DNA of 64,000 nt. Origin: Eupeodes corollae. Lineage: Eukaryota > Arthropoda > Insecta > Diptera > Syrphidae. The notes under the pieces are model-generated. The model searched no databases. It was given only the letters and a program-made list of their open reading frames with translations, and was not told the DNA's origin. The position numbers and the translations under genes are program-made. The stretch covers positions 55,632,991 to 55,696,990 of the forward strand of contig NC_079149.1 in assembly GCF_945859685.1 (NCBI RefSeq). Direction: 5' to 3'. Below are positions 45,701-55,699 of the stretch, piece after piece. Numbering within the stretch: position 1 is the first letter of the stretch; every line of letters starts with the position of its first letter.

Positions 45701-48661
45701 TTCAATTTTTACCAAATTTTATTATTTTTTTTAAAAAAACTGTCAATTTGATTTTTCTCAACATTTTTCAGAATGTTGAATACAATATTTCTTATAAGAA
45801 AGTTTTTCAAGTTTATGAAAAGGTATTTGAATCGATATTCAATTTTTAAAAACTTTGAATAATGTTTTTTTAGATTTTTATTTTTTATGAAAAAAAAGTG
45901 TCAATTCGATTTTTCTCAAAATTTTATTAGATGTCAAAAACATTATTCTTCGTTGCACAAAATTGTTTTGGAGATCAAATCATATTTTGGTCGTAAAATT
46001 TTGGAAGTGGCAATTTTTTTTTCTTCAGTTTTTTTTATTTATAAAAAAAACGTTAAATGGATATTTTTCTTTGATATTACGTTACAATATATTATATACA
46101 ATTTAATTCAAGTCTCTATCGTTTTTGGTTCGTAAGATATATAGGGTTAACCAAAATGTTCACCTTTTTTCAAACTGCTATGGTAAAAAAAACCACCCAC
46201 GCATCTTTCTGCCTTATTCTATCTCTTCTGGTTCTTGAGCTATGTACAACGAAAAAAACGTCGCGAACGTACGGACGTACGAACGTTACACACGCACGCT
46301 CATACATCTTTCTAAAAATCTTTTATTTCGACTTTAGGGACCTTGAAATTTCGAGAAATATCAAAATTTTCGATTTGACAAATCGGACCCATTACAATAA
46401 CTTCCTATGGAAAGTTAAAAATATCAGGTTTATGTGGGTATCTGATAGAGCACTGATTTTAGAAATGGTTGAATTTGAAGGAACCCGCCATTGTAAAATA
46501 TTAGAACAAAGGATTAGACCTAGAGAAAATAAAACAATATTACTAAAAAAAAGACCACAATACAATACACACTTAGACCTGAGTTAGCTAACTCTAGAAG
46601 TTACACAGTGCATTAACTTTAAGTCTTTTCGTTTATACTTCAGAATTTTCAGAAGCAGTTAGATTATAGCAAGAAAAGTTTGCATATAGGAGGGTCTCAC
46701 GAATCCTTATGATAAAATGTCGAAAGGTTTTTTCAGCTTAAGTAGGCAAACATTTTGTAAATTAACTCAGCACATTTAACTATAACGGATTAAAAATAAT
46801 TAAAATCAAAAGATTCAATTTGGTTTTCTATGAGAAAGTATATATATAAGGAGGTAAAAGTACACCTTCAGAACGTTGAAAAAATATTTGAGAAAATGGC
46901 CAAGACTCCTTAATTGAGAAATACTTTAAAAGTTTTGTTTATATATTTTTGTTTAACACATGTCATTAAAAAATCACAAATTTAAAATTAATTAAGATTG
47001 ACGCATTTTTTAAAAACATTTTTTATCATAATATATTAAGGAAACTTGAAGAATGGTATTTTTAAATCTGTTTTCAAGAATTTAATCAAAAATTGAATAC
47101 AAAAATAAACTATGAAACATTGAATATTTTTTAAAGCAATTTCAGAGCACAAATTGATGAATTGACACAAATCACAATAAAAAAATTCATCAACAATTTC
47201 TTATTTCCGAAATGAAAATTCTAATATTTTGAATGTCATGTCAAAGCTATGCATCGGTTGACAAAAAAATATGCCCTGAAAAGAATGTGCCTAAAGCCCA
47301 TACTTGTAAAACAGGATTTATACAAAACAAAAAAATAAAAGAGGTGGTAATTGCTGCGGGCATACGAACATCATTTCAACTCGACCGTAACATTTTCATT
47401 GTGCATCAAAGTTCATGAGTTTGTGATGAACACATTTGCGGGCTTTTCAACGAGGGCATCTAACAAAAGAAATCTCTTCTATACTTCTAACATTTACGCC
47501 CTATTGATATAAATGTCATGTACTGAAATAAAAACAAAACAAAAATCTAGAGCAAATAGGACGCCACCGCTTCAGCTTAATAGACCGACATTCAAAGTCA
47601 TGAAATACACAAGAATAAAAAAACATATTTAGACCAAGCCAAATGGATTTTCCGAGGCTGACTCTTATGAATAGTTAGTTATAAACTATAGAGTAGCTAC
47701 CTGTAGTTAAAAAAATGCACTTCAAATTGATGAAAAGTTTTATTTTTTAACAGGGAAATAATTTGAATCTTTTAATTTAAAATAAATTAAGTTTTTTAAA
47801 CGAACAACAAAAAACAAAAAGTTAACAAAATTGGTTTTTAGTTGTTTTTCTCTATAGTTAGAAACACACAATACTCTTTTTTAACTTATAAAAAGTTCAA
47901 ATCTCACCTATAACAATAATGCAATGTGTTTTCTGCAGCAGTTTTAAATTTGTTTTTATAAATGGGCCCAACAGTATGAATGATATAAAGCGCTGGCAAG
48001 TTGTAACCCTTTGTTACCTGAACTTCCCCAGTGCGGCACTCTGTGAAACAAGCATGAAAGCGCAAAATAAATTTAATTTAGCCTTATAAGTGATTGTCTA
48101 GCCATTATGGTATTTCAATTTCAAAATTAAACTAAACAAAAAACCTTTAATATGATTTTGGAGTTCGTCCTTGAGCTGGTTGCCTGCCGCAGCTAGTACT
48201 CTATCTGATATGATATTGCTTTCGGTCAGAGTTTCATCTGTAGTATTTGTGATAGCATCGACTTCTAGAAGTGTTATATCACCATCCCTAAAATAAGTAA
48301 ATTGAGGAAAAAGTTTTAATACGAGAAGAGACGAGATGAAAAGAAATGAATATATTTCATAAGTGATGAGGTTGTACCAAATTATTAAACGACTATTAAT
48401 ATTGTCGGATACAGGAAAAGGACTAGTGCTATGACGTGGGAGAACAACACTTGAGTAATTGGTTGCGGGCAGTGTTGTAAGATTCTTTTCCAATCCGCCC
48501 CACTTTGATAAAGTTTCTATTTTTATTTTCTAGAGAAAAAAAAGTAAGAAAACAAATTGTTAAAATTGGTTATATAAGATACATATTCACACATATTTAC
48601 GTTAATTTTAGCACCTAGGGATTTGAAATCTTCATTTGAGTTAGAATCAAGTCGCATCTCT
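33608..48661 (-). CDS. Gdap2: Gdap2 orthologue, 5' two-thirds in eight coding exons
   Basis: Ganglioside-induced differentiation-associated protein 2 combines an N-terminal macro domain with a C-terminal CRAL-TRIO (Sec14-like) domain. Its molecular role is unsettled, and loss in humans causes a recessive ataxia (established knowledge). Eight exons (48661-48601, 48529-48378, 48287-48145, 48040-47908, 43238-43129, 43058-42816, 35715-35579, 33711-33608) join in one frame with GT/AG introns, giving about 360 residues. Family landmarks in order are IETLSKWGG, RLIIWDGDI, YNLPALYIIHTVGP, HIALRTIRRFLERF, LAPLYFPRDQ, LPKDIGGEFGEP, PDRQIRI and QGDLDRQR. The loop that is ISTGVYG in active macro domains reads ISTIQRN, so ADP-ribose chemistry is doubtful, as in vertebrate GDAP2. 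The CRAL-TRIO exons are not seen and must lie at lower coordinates or outside the window. Confidence 0.93.
34340..35058 (+). repeat. Long repeat family A, copy 2 (Gdap2 intron)
   Basis: A shorter A copy, complete at both ends. The start has AGAGGCTGGGAT.CAACCCACACTGATAACTT-type sequence. The middle carries TTGCTATGGTAAAAAAACCA and CCTTTCTGCATCTTTCTG. The end has CTAGGGACC, GTCGAGAAATGTCGAAATTT, then CAATAACTTCCTGTGGGAAG and TTAAAAA. It has fewer internal units than copy 3. Confidence 0.72.
35579..35715 (-). CDS. Gdap2: Gdap2 coding exon 7 (acidic linker)
   Basis: The acceptor TTCTAG precedes CTGACGAC. It encodes an acidic, Asn/Ser-rich linker (DDESDSNPHEMDGN, then GLSDLNGMSLNSYHS, then FAQLQ). 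This is comparable to the GVDLSFIGSHAFARM segment of vertebrate GDAP2. It ends in phase 0 at CAG|GTAAGA. A 7.1-kb intron precedes it. Confidence 0.8.
35716..37744. other. Intron sequence, no firm feature
   Basis: Part of the 7.1-kb Gdap2 intron. A plus-strand frame at 35842-36141 has more protein-like composition (for example EGYQEELDTLSRQLSVEF and KCSKSEMSLMAAVMHSFEKT). It has no recognised family and no splice evidence, and could be a decayed transposon fragment. Confidence 0.4.
37745..38070 (-). mobile_element. Older LINE, 3' part of a split reverse transcriptase ORF
   Basis: Minus-strand frames give KDFCFNVEFTHHINFIANKAS (near 38020-37960), then FYEIHTNRIESIQHNFIGF (near 37900-37840). 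This is the post-RT region of Jockey/I-type LINEs (IKDLGV..D..L.F..HI..I..KA, and W.P.Y..H..RIESIQ..F). It continues the minus-strand RT at 39935-39593 and is separated from it by the plus-strand LINE insertion. Confidence 0.7.
38071..39592 (+). mobile_element. 5'-truncated LINE with nearly intact reverse transcriptase
   Basis: It starts inside the RT domain at QFGFRTGRSTEDALL. It carries the palm motifs FVDITKAFD (catalytic Asp, near 38185-38210), GVPQGSVLGPVLFL (near 38358-38400) and FADD (near 38448-38460). A frameshift near 38480 moves the frame to a second part reading INHDIHLLRCWFAKHELIVS, then FKYLGITFDQNLNW. One nonsense codon at about 38867 replaces Glu in L(E)YGICCWGG. The third part, to 39316, is the C-terminal tail with QLTVLQKSAIR. 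A 3' UTR with TTGAAA-type repeats (39566-39592) ends the element. The endonuclease and first RT motifs are missing, so it is dead but young. Confidence 0.88.
39593..39935 (-). mobile_element. Older LINE, middle part of a split reverse transcriptase ORF
   Basis: The minus-strand translation shows ELKSLGFPSFFLAWIQSYLE, then NRSYQEKIKNCFSE (near 39890-39790), the RT segment after motif A. A decayed VINDARIV..KFSFFEDF region stands where FADD is expected, followed by NNKDRIVLLHDI. Its continuation lies at 38070-37745, across the plus-strand insertion. Confidence 0.65.
40076..40460. repeat. (CTTAT)n microsatellite, 73 pure copies
   Basis: The unit CTTAT repeats without interruption from 40076 to 40440 (365 bp, 73 units). 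A few imperfect units follow to about 40460. The open frames of 130-150 codons through it (repeating LILSY) are artefacts. A short run of the same unit occurs at 42721-42735. It lies in a Gdap2 intron. Confidence 0.97.
40461..41896. other. Intron sequence, no feature recognised
   Basis: Part of the Gdap2 intron. The stretch 41090-41690 is less AT-rich than its surroundings and has the look of a decayed coding or transposon sequence. No motif could be assigned. Confidence 0.35.
41897..42115 (-). mobile_element. tRNA-derived SINE, copy 3
   Basis: On the minus strand it contains a decayed B box GGTTCAATCCC (42097-42087). It also has TACTGCCTCTTGC, AACATTACTCGCACA, GAGTTATAAGTCAC, GGTTCTCTACGAACTGTTGC and the end GCGCCATTTAATTCATT. 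All correspond to copies 1 and 2. The A-box end is altered and no target duplication was resolved, so it is the oldest of the three. Confidence 0.8.
42816..43058 (-). CDS. Gdap2: Gdap2 coding exon 6 (end of macro domain and linker)
   Basis: The acceptor ATTTCAG lies after a 70-bp intron. It encodes RTIRRFLERFQSEIVILCVD, LAPLYFPRDQ, LPKDIGGEFGEP and PDRQIRIIRNP. The last part is the signature shared by animal GDAP2 proteins (LPxDIG..EGEP..P.RQIRI). The donor GTAAGT follows CATA. Confidence 0.95.
43129..43238 (-). CDS. Gdap2: Gdap2 coding exon 5
   Basis: The acceptor ATTTCAG precedes AAACG. It encodes RNVLYKAKELNLKTIALCN, then ISTIQRNFPADLEAHIAL. It carries the loop equivalent to ISTGVYG, here without glycines. 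The donor GTTAGT is used in phase 1. The preceding intron is about 4.7 kb. Confidence 0.9.
44099..44408. mobile_element. Foldback or MITE-like element with 17-bp inverted repeat
   Basis: AAAACGATTATCATTAA at 44099-44115 is perfectly inverted at 44392-44408. Weaker pairing extends inward (ATATCGTC versus GACGATA-type segments). The 310-bp interior has no frame. A non-LTR fragment begins about 17 bp to the right, so the true outer ends may extend a little further. It lies in a Gdap2 intron. Confidence 0.6.
44425..44745 (+). mobile_element. LINE reverse transcriptase fragment
   Basis: The frame from 44458 reads IYRDALYRAISSFGIPVKLV, then RLCR, matching the RT region after motif A of APE-type LINEs (SLY.AM..FGIP.KLVRL). 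Downstream, out-of-frame traces of IVQNS and of a KHIE tail remain. Motifs B and C are lost. It probably belongs to the same broad family as 56700-57795. Confidence 0.65.
45140..46420 (+). repeat. Long repeat family A, copy 3, with internal tandem units
   Basis: The most complete A copy. It opens with GAGGCTGGGATGCAACCCAC and CCCGTCTGTCGATTTGTC. A series of imperfect units follows, each starting with a TTTTGAAAAGATATTTG..TCGAAA-type block at about 45377, 45537, 45674 and 45811 (spacing 160, 137 and 137 bp). The conserved CTGCTATGGTAAAAAAAACC and TTCTTGAGCTATGTACAACG come next. The end is CAATAACTTCCTATGGAAAG and TTAAAAA near 46420. No protein-coding content is seen. The frame 46156-46587 is a shadow. 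Confidence 0.75.
46421..47907. other. Intron sequence, no feature recognised
   Basis: The remainder of the 4.7-kb Gdap2 intron. A less AT-rich patch at 47220-47470 (frame 47233-47418) shows no family resemblance. Confidence 0.4.
47908..48040 (-). CDS. Gdap2: Gdap2 coding exon 4
   Basis: The acceptor TTTCACAG precedes AGTGCC. It encodes ECRTGEVQVTKGYNLPALYI, IHTVGP and AAENTLHYCY, the conserved macro-domain core. The donor GTGAGA leaves AG of an Arg codon completed by the next exon. Confidence 0.93.
48145..48287 (-). CDS. Gdap2: Gdap2 coding exon 3 (macro domain start)
   Basis: A 90-bp intron precedes it (acceptor TTTTAG). It encodes DGDITLLEVDAITNTTDETL and LAAAGNQLKDELQNHIK, the first strand and helix of the macro domain. 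The canonical NAAN stretch reads NTTD. It ends in phase 1 (AAAG|GTTTTT). Confidence 0.9.
48378..48529 (-). CDS. Gdap2: Gdap2 coding exon 2
   Basis: The acceptor CTCTAG precedes AAAATAAAAATAG. The exon encodes KIKIETLSKWGG through NSRLIIW, with the Trp codon split by the intron (TG|G). It matches the family's DTLPSWGD and VLW..GD region. The donor is GTACAA. Confidence 0.85.
48601..48661 (-). CDS. Gdap2: Gdap2 coding exon 1 (start codon)
   Basis: The acceptor TTTCAG precedes 48661. The ATG at 48657 follows four bases later and starts MRLDSNSNEDF. The exon ends at AAC|GTAAAT in phase 0. The acceptor just before the ATG implies a non-coding upstream exon that was not located. The start is chosen because the exon boundary allows no earlier in-frame ATG. 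Confidence 0.8.
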
Positions 48662-49969
48662 CTGAAATAAAAGAAAAAAACAATAAAAATCAAATAAAAA
48701 ATCTTAGAACAGTTTAATAATTTAAAAAAATAAGAAAACATTGAATTTGTAAACAATACGTAATCGATTTTTTTTGGGTATCATTGGATATGGCCTATTT
48801 TCTTGGTATAGTTTTGGAATATGAAATAATCATGTTTCGGAACCTATAAATTATAACAACTTTACAGATTGTGTAAATAAATAAGATAAATGTTTCCCGC
48901 ATTTGTTTGGAAGTTTTTGCAAACATGAAATACTTTAAAGTTTTAACATTTCAATTTAATTGGGTATAAAATTGCTCCCAACTAAATAGTTTTTTTTTCT
49001 TGACTCAATTTTCCTTTAATAATCAATTTCCTTAAAGTGAGAAAAATATATACATATTTTTACATTTTAAGCCCATTTACCTTGTTTTTGAATTACAGTC
49101 TACCTCCGCTTTTTACCTTGACATACAAAATCCACCCAATAGACTACATTGTCTGTGACAAATATCTATAATTATAATTCTTGAATAGGAATAATTTATT
49201 AATGATATAAAAGTTTATAATGACAGAATCAATTTAATCTATTCCGTGATGTGGTTCTAATTGATTTATTGTCGTATAGAGTCAAAGCGAGTTATTAACT
49301 ATGACATATGCGTGATATAAGGGAACCAATTAACACTAACACTTTCTTTTTGAATAGAAAATTAGTTGTTGGAAGTTTATTTTTTTATTATTGTTGTTTT
49401 GAAAATAAAGATAAATATTTAATAGCAATATTATAACATAAAACATAAATAAATTGTTCAGTCATTAATGTGTGCGTGTTGTAAGTTGGCAGAAATAACA
49501 AAGAGCACACATTTTCTGTTTGATAATCGAAAGGATGATTTATGATTTTTAAGACCACTTTTTATGAATAGAACTATAAGATTGCAAATTTCATCAATTC
49601 CACACAAAATAAAGTGAAAGTTTGATTTGAGGTGATTTATAACATGAGCAAGAAATGTGATATTTATCAGTTATTTATATGAAATTATTTTTAAGTTTTT
49701 GAGAAGAACAAAAATAAACGCAAAATGTTGTATACTACGAGTTCTGACTGACAACACTAACTTGTATCTAAGTTTTAATTGAATCTGAAAATTAGACAAA
49801 ATTAATGCCGCAGAAAAAAAAACCAGTACTTTTTTAAAGGATCCAAATTCCATGGTTTCGAATATCGCTAAAAACAACCAAAAATCGTTTTTTAAGGCAA
49901 CAAAATTCATCATGATTATGAAACATACAATCCTTTGTTGAATCATTGTAGTCTCTGACCAAGTTTGTA
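48662..49969. other. Upstream flank of Gdap2
   Basis: It should hold the non-coding 5' exon and promoter of Gdap2 or the intron leading to them. No donor or promoter could be picked with confidence in this AT-rich sequence. Confidence 0.4.
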
Positions 49970-50330
49970 TAATTTCTAATTAGTTATAAGATGACTTTTT
50001 TTTTCTTCTTTTGGCTCTTTCTAAAATTTGGAAAAACCTTGAAAGTAATTCCTTTCTTTTTTGAACATTTCCTTTAAGAGTGAAATTTTAGTACAAATTC
50101 CGTATACCAATTTTAGTTGTATACACAAAAACTCAGAAATACCCGTTTTTAACATTATTTTTGGATGTCCTTCAAAATCTTGATGTCCTTAAGACTACGA
50201 ATTGGTAATAAGTACAAACATTGCTTTTATACTGTTTTCCGTTTTTCTGTCAAGAACCACTTTAGCATAAATGCTCACTTTTCTTTGAAAGGTTTACATA
50301 TGTTTTCCGGGTAAAGGCTTACAACTATGA
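49970..50330 (+). repeat. Long repeat family D, partial copy
   Basis: It shares TTGGCTCTTTCTAAAATTTG, then AACTCAGAAATACCCGTTTT, then TTTTATACTGTTTTCCGTTT, TTCTGTCAAGAACC and TTTAGCATAAATGC with the copies at 4835 and 55700. It is truncated at both ends. Confidence 0.65.
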
Positions 50331-52809
50331 AGAACTTTTTGAAATAAGATACTGAAAATATTTAATCTATCCTTTTTAATAAAGTTATATTTCATATGAG
50401 GCTTATCAAACCAATATACACTTACGTGTAATCCAGCTATTTAAATATCTTCATAACGGTGGTCATAAAATTTTACCTGACCTCATTACTGGTTTCGATA
50501 CAAAATGGCTATTTGCTGATACTTTCTTTATTATTAAACCACACGTGTCCTGTGTGAAATGCAATGTACTAAATCGAAATATTTTTCATAATTTTGTATT
50601 TTCATGAAGAGTATATAATGGATACATGTACAGTTGGCGTCAAAAAAATAGCTCACAAGTAAAACTCGTAATATTTTTAACGATTCAAAAGTTTGTGGGA
50701 CAGATGTTTTATTGAACATTTGAAAGCAAAGCTTTATTGTGTGTAAGAGTTTTCCAAACGTTAGAAGACCGCCAGATAGCGAACTCAACAGCAAAAATAA
50801 CATACAAAACGATTATACATGGGCAGTTTCTTAGAAAACATTGAATAACATCTTTATGTTAGGATACTGGAGGATGAGATGTTTCTTAAGAAGATGTCGT
50901 TGAAGTAGGTCTTCTAACATAAAACTGACCAAGACATTTTTCAGGGTAACAAAGGTTATATTATTGAACAGCTTGCACAGCCGTCGATTAAAAATCTTGG
51001 ACTTGTGTCAGTGCGAACTAAATTAAGAAAAAAAGTTCCGGTATATCGTTTAGAACTTCTGGAAATCGTTGTTCCTTATTTTCAAAGGCTTGTAAGCTCT
51101 ATGTAAAGGTTGAAACAGCTGTTATGGAAAATCAAAGAGACTAACATTAATTTGAATGGCAAGATTTGAAAAATACCCTGGAAATTTGAAGGATTGAACT
51201 TGAAATGTTTAAAAGGCTTGAAATTGATTTAACAGGAGCCAACTGTATTCGAAGTGTCAAATCAATTCTCTCACTATATAAAGTTGATGATGTTCTACGA
51301 GGTTATTTCTTTGACCGCAGCTGTAGGTCACCATATGTAGGTATTTATAAAATATTGTTTTTTTTTTCAAAACTTTGGTAAATTTTAGGTTTATAGGTAA
51401 ATGCCAAGGCAATAATATATCTACGACAATCTTAAGTTGGCCAATGTCCAATCCGTTTATGTACCTACATATATCTATATTATGTACATTTATATCCAGA
51501 ATAACCCATCTCACCAAATTGGAAATTTTCTCATAAAACATCTATCCTCCTGAGCCTCTCTCCCACTCACTCACTTGATATAACTCTGATGATGGTGCAA
51601 TTTTATGTAATATTGCGGCCTAATTGAAACCTCAGCCTCCTGTAAAAAAGAACGATTCGATGGACAAATTTTGTGTACGTGCTCTATCGAGCCCAATTGC
51701 ACATGTACTGTATAATGTACATGTACAGTAAAAAGTATATTGTACACATCAGGATTGAAGGTAAATAGTTACAAATCGACAACTACCAGACTTGTCTATA
51801 AAGATAAATTAAGAATTGGAGACAGAATGCTTATAAGTAACCCTTTTTTAAGGAACTGGAAAGAAGGTGTAGTGATGGTTCGACTGCATTGTGTATTGTA
51901 TATTGATTTTTAAGTGAGATGTCCTTGACAGCTCCTACTAAACACGTACATAAGACATAACACATAGTTTGACCTTCTTAGAGTTTCACATGAAAATTCT
52001 TGGTTTTGTCTATAAACCTCATGCATATTCAAAGAGTTGCGCTTGGCTTTAATTGAACTGCCTCTGCATGTATCATATATACCTATAGAGGTCTTTTGTG
52101 TAGTCTTATTTAGGTATATCTAGGTTCATAGAAAATGCAGCAGTTTTTTTTTTAGTTCTTATAATCCCTGGCAGGTTCCTATTGTGAAAAGGGGGCGTTG
52201 ATATGGCAAAACTGGTGGAGGTAGATACCTAGTGAAACATTTTTGTTTGTACTTTATGAAATAATAATAAAAAGAAGTTCTTGCATTTTGTATCAATCAT
52301 TTATATTTGCATTTGCTTTTTTTCTTGTTTTTTTAAGTTGAAAAAAGTATCAATCATTTATATGGGTAAAGTTCACGTGGCATTTGGTTTTAATTCAAGT
52401 TCAAGTTAAAATTATTGCTTTGACATGATAATTTGTTTCATGCAGAAGTTGTTACATACAATAATAGTAAACAGCAAATTAAAAATGTAACCATTATTGA
52501 AGGTACTCGTACTTCGAGCTTCCGTTTGGATTTAGAAATAACCATTTCTTTGTGAACTTCTTACGAATCAAACTACAGTACGTTTCATATTTATATCGCA
52601 GTTCAAAAATCTTAAATTTTGATGTTGTTTACACACAATTAAAAAAAAAAAAAAGGAAAAAATAGTAATGGTCATAGCAACTTATTGCAACAACAAATTA
52701 ATTTCAAAAACATATCAAGTGTTAATTTCTTAATAATACAAAAATAACAAAGTGTTTCAAAAGTATAAACCACGTATTAAAGCGGCAATGAAAATAAATT
52801 AAAAACGAA
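50331..52809. other. No gene seen
   Basis: Contains CAGTTGGCGTCAAAAAAATA at 50632-50651, which resembles an outer end of Tc1-like elements, but no transposase follows. A small palindromic patch with TACTGTA and TACAGTA arms lies near 51709-51730. The 16-bp string TATCAATCATTTATAT occurs twice, near 52292 and 52349. Confidence 0.4.
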
Positions 52810-53290
52810 ATTAATAACTGATTTGGAAACCTTTGGCAAGAATAGATTTTACAAAGTAAGCCAACAGTTCTGGCTCAATGCCGTTCCTAATGGAGAGCCT
52901 GTTTGAGCTCTGATATCGTCTCATATGTTTTTCCTTCTGCATACTATATTCTCCTAACAAGGACTCCCCGAATTTATTAATAGGGTTAACATCGGGACAG
53001 CATGCTGGCCAATTCATTAAATTAATAGAATTTATTTCTAACCAATACTTTTTTGTCTACTGGTATGGATTCTAGCATTGTCCTGCTGAAAAATCAAAAT
53101 TTGCTCAGGGTAGTAGAACTAGAATATTCGATCAAGTGAATTGCATTTTGTGGCACTCCTTTGAAGATCAAGCGCCTCACATCATCACCGAACAGCCACA
53201 AAAATTTCGCCTATGTAAATACTGCAGTTCCTTTCGTAAGTCCATCAGAGCTATCTAAATTCCATTTTTTCTCCTCAGAAAAAAATGAAC
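52810..53290 (-). mobile_element. Tc1-like transposase relic
   Basis: On the minus strand the frame from 53017 reads MNWPACCPDVNPINKFGESL, where NWP..SPDLNPIENLWG is the third catalytic block of Tc1 transposases. It continues to ELLAYFVKSILAKGFQ, matching the family C-terminus. Upstream, frameshifted traces of the second block (FQQDNA..HTS as FFSRTMLESIPV, near 53080-53045) and of KFLWLF (near 53205) remain. No inverted ends were found. Confidence 0.72.
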
Positions 53291-53736
53291 ATCATAATGT
53301 AGGTAAATGAAACAAAAAATAAGTTAATGAAGATTCAATGACAGATTAATTCTTTCAATCGAAAATTGAAAAGTGGGTTTCAAATCAATTTCTTCATAAC
53401 TTACACAGTAAGATACAATATCTCATCTGATAGTGCAAGCTTCATTGATAATTCTATTTATAATATTTAAGTGAATGTGTTACAATCAAAAATCGTTCAG
53501 AAATCAAACAACTATGTCATATTGGTATGAGATCAAGAGTTCTCATTGATTGGGAGAAACAGATCCTGTTATATAGGTACCTCTTGGTAGGCGCGTTTGG
53601 ATGACGTTGTGGAGTAAGGTCAACGTTTTCTTTTTAAACAGATCATCAAGTGTGATACCAAAAATAGATTAATTATGGGGTAGAACCTTTATGGGGATTG
53701 ATTCGCTTAAAATGCTGAAAATGTTTCCTTGTTAGA

Positions 53737-53784
53737 GATCTTAATGTCTTCCAATCAATGGATCTTAATGTCTTCCAATCGATG
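53737..53784. repeat. 24-bp tandem duplication
   Basis: Two 24-bp units starting GATCTTAATGTCTTCCAATC lie next to each other with one base difference near the end. Confidence 0.85.
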
Positions 53785-54214
53785 CATTTTTGATGCATTT
53801 TCGGGTTATCAATTAGCTTATGAAGGTAAATGTTAAAATTGGTATTTGTACTTAGGACAAAAATAAAAGATGCGCCATCTAGTGTTTTTTTTAAACTGAC
53901 AGCTATTTTCCAATCAAAATCTTTGTATCATGTTGATGTTTGAACACCGTAACGAAAAACATGAACCCGCCACTGATGACAATTCTGCACTAAGATCTAG
54001 GATTTTTTATTTACAAGGTCCATTTGACTCATCAATTGAAAGCATGGGACCATGCGCCTGGCTATTGCTTCGAAGTTTTGACCTACGGACCTTGTACAAC
54101 GATTTTTGGTTAAAAATCATCTTTTCTTAAGAGAAACATTTATAACTCAGTGAAGACTTTAAGAAACAAAATTGCCGCATCTACCGTACGCCAATATCGA
54201 CACTGTCAATAATT

Positions 54215-54515
54215 AAATGCATTCCCAAAATTTAACAGTTTCGTGTGCATTGTGTAGTGGTTTGAAGATATGGATATGTACAAGTTCTGGATGGTCTAGA
54301 ATGGTGCGCTATGCTACAATCTATCTTTCGTTCATCGAATTCGAAAATTGGGACCAAATATCAGAAATAATACACCGAATGTTCTTCTTGAGCTTATCAG
54401 CGAAGCAAGTGACTTCACATACCTCCACGAAAAAGAAATTCAGGGGTGTTAAATCGAACGATCTTGGAGGCCACGCCACAAGCTCAAGACACGCGAGGTA
54501 ATACACTCATTAAAA
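54215..54515 (-). mobile_element. Mariner C-terminal fragment
   Basis: The minus-strand frame from 54506 contains VAWPPRSFDLTPLNFFF, the third catalytic block of mariner transposases with its Asp intact (near 54470-54436). CEVTCFADKLKKNIRCIISD follows, then a decayed C-terminus. The N-terminal half and the ends were not found. Confidence 0.7.
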
Positions 54516-55699
54516 TATTCTTTCAAAAAATTATTGTTCAGTTGTCTGAATCACAGGTAGTGCCTTTTTTGGTAATAAATTTACAATATTTGGAAAACGT
54601 TATTCAAGAGTAAGTCTAATTATTATGAATTGGAAGACCAATCTGAGTATAAATCATGTGACAGTTTTTAAAAAGTCCAACTCCGATAAAAATATTGTAG
54701 AATTGAAAATCGCACGTCCAAAAAAAACATAGACTTTGTTTTTGAATTCTTGTTCACTTTCACAGCAAGCAATGTCATGCACTGAACGCAAGCTTTTAAT
54801 GTGCCATATTTTGTTAAGAAAATTTTCTGATATTTTTTTCACATTCCAAAACAATATGTTTATAGTACTAATCACTAGCAAAATTTTCCTAGTAAGCCAA
54901 AAAATGTCATGCTTTTCTACTTTCCTGGGAAATGAAAATTTCCCGTGCGTGAAATTGACAAACGAATTAGCTTACATGAGTATAATTATTATTGAAAATA
55001 TCATAAGAGTCAACGTGAACACCCACGATTTTAGAATATTAAAATTAAATTTTTAATCGGATTTAATGATGACGAGACGAGACGTTCGAAAAAGTGAAAG
55101 TATCAACATGCATTACAAATACGAGAAGCTATGAGTAAAGTTTTCCCATTTTCATGTTCATTTTGATTAAAATCTTTAGTTCCATTTTTTTTGTATTAAT
55201 ATAAAAATTGCATGTAAAATAAATTAAAAGGTATATAGTTCATTCATGGGTGTAGTTATAATGCACTCAAACTACCAATTCAAATGACAAACTAATAATT
55301 GAGTATAAAGAAATTGATTAATTAAGTTAGCTTTAAAACGAAAAATTCACTAGGGAACTATAATTTTCACATGAAAATTATATGCTTTTAAGATAGAACG
55401 TATTTTGTGATTTAATTTTGCAGTTTTTAATGCCTTATCATATACATAGGCAACTACATTTATGCACATATAACGTATGTATATATGCTGTAAAAGATAT
55501 ATTTTAATTCTATTCTTTTACCAAAAAAAGGAGTTAACATTATTGTTATGTTAAACAAGAGGCAAAATTCCACAAACAAAAAAAAACGGAAACAATATTT
55601 TAATAATACAAAAAACTTTTGTTTGTCTGTTTTACAAACAAAAGCATACTTTTTTTTAGAGTATTAGCTTTTAAATTCATCTTTCAAATTACATAGGTT
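54516..55699. other. No feature recognised
   Basis: A 106-codon plus-strand frame at 54736-55056 has Cys-containing, protein-like composition but no recognised family, start context or splice sites. The rest is AT-rich. Confidence 0.35.

Noticed and set aside
46156..46587. A 143-codon plus-strand frame that looks like a small protein gene
   Set aside because: Its first half lies inside the terminal module of repeat family A, which is non-coding in the other copies. The second half is AT-rich filler.
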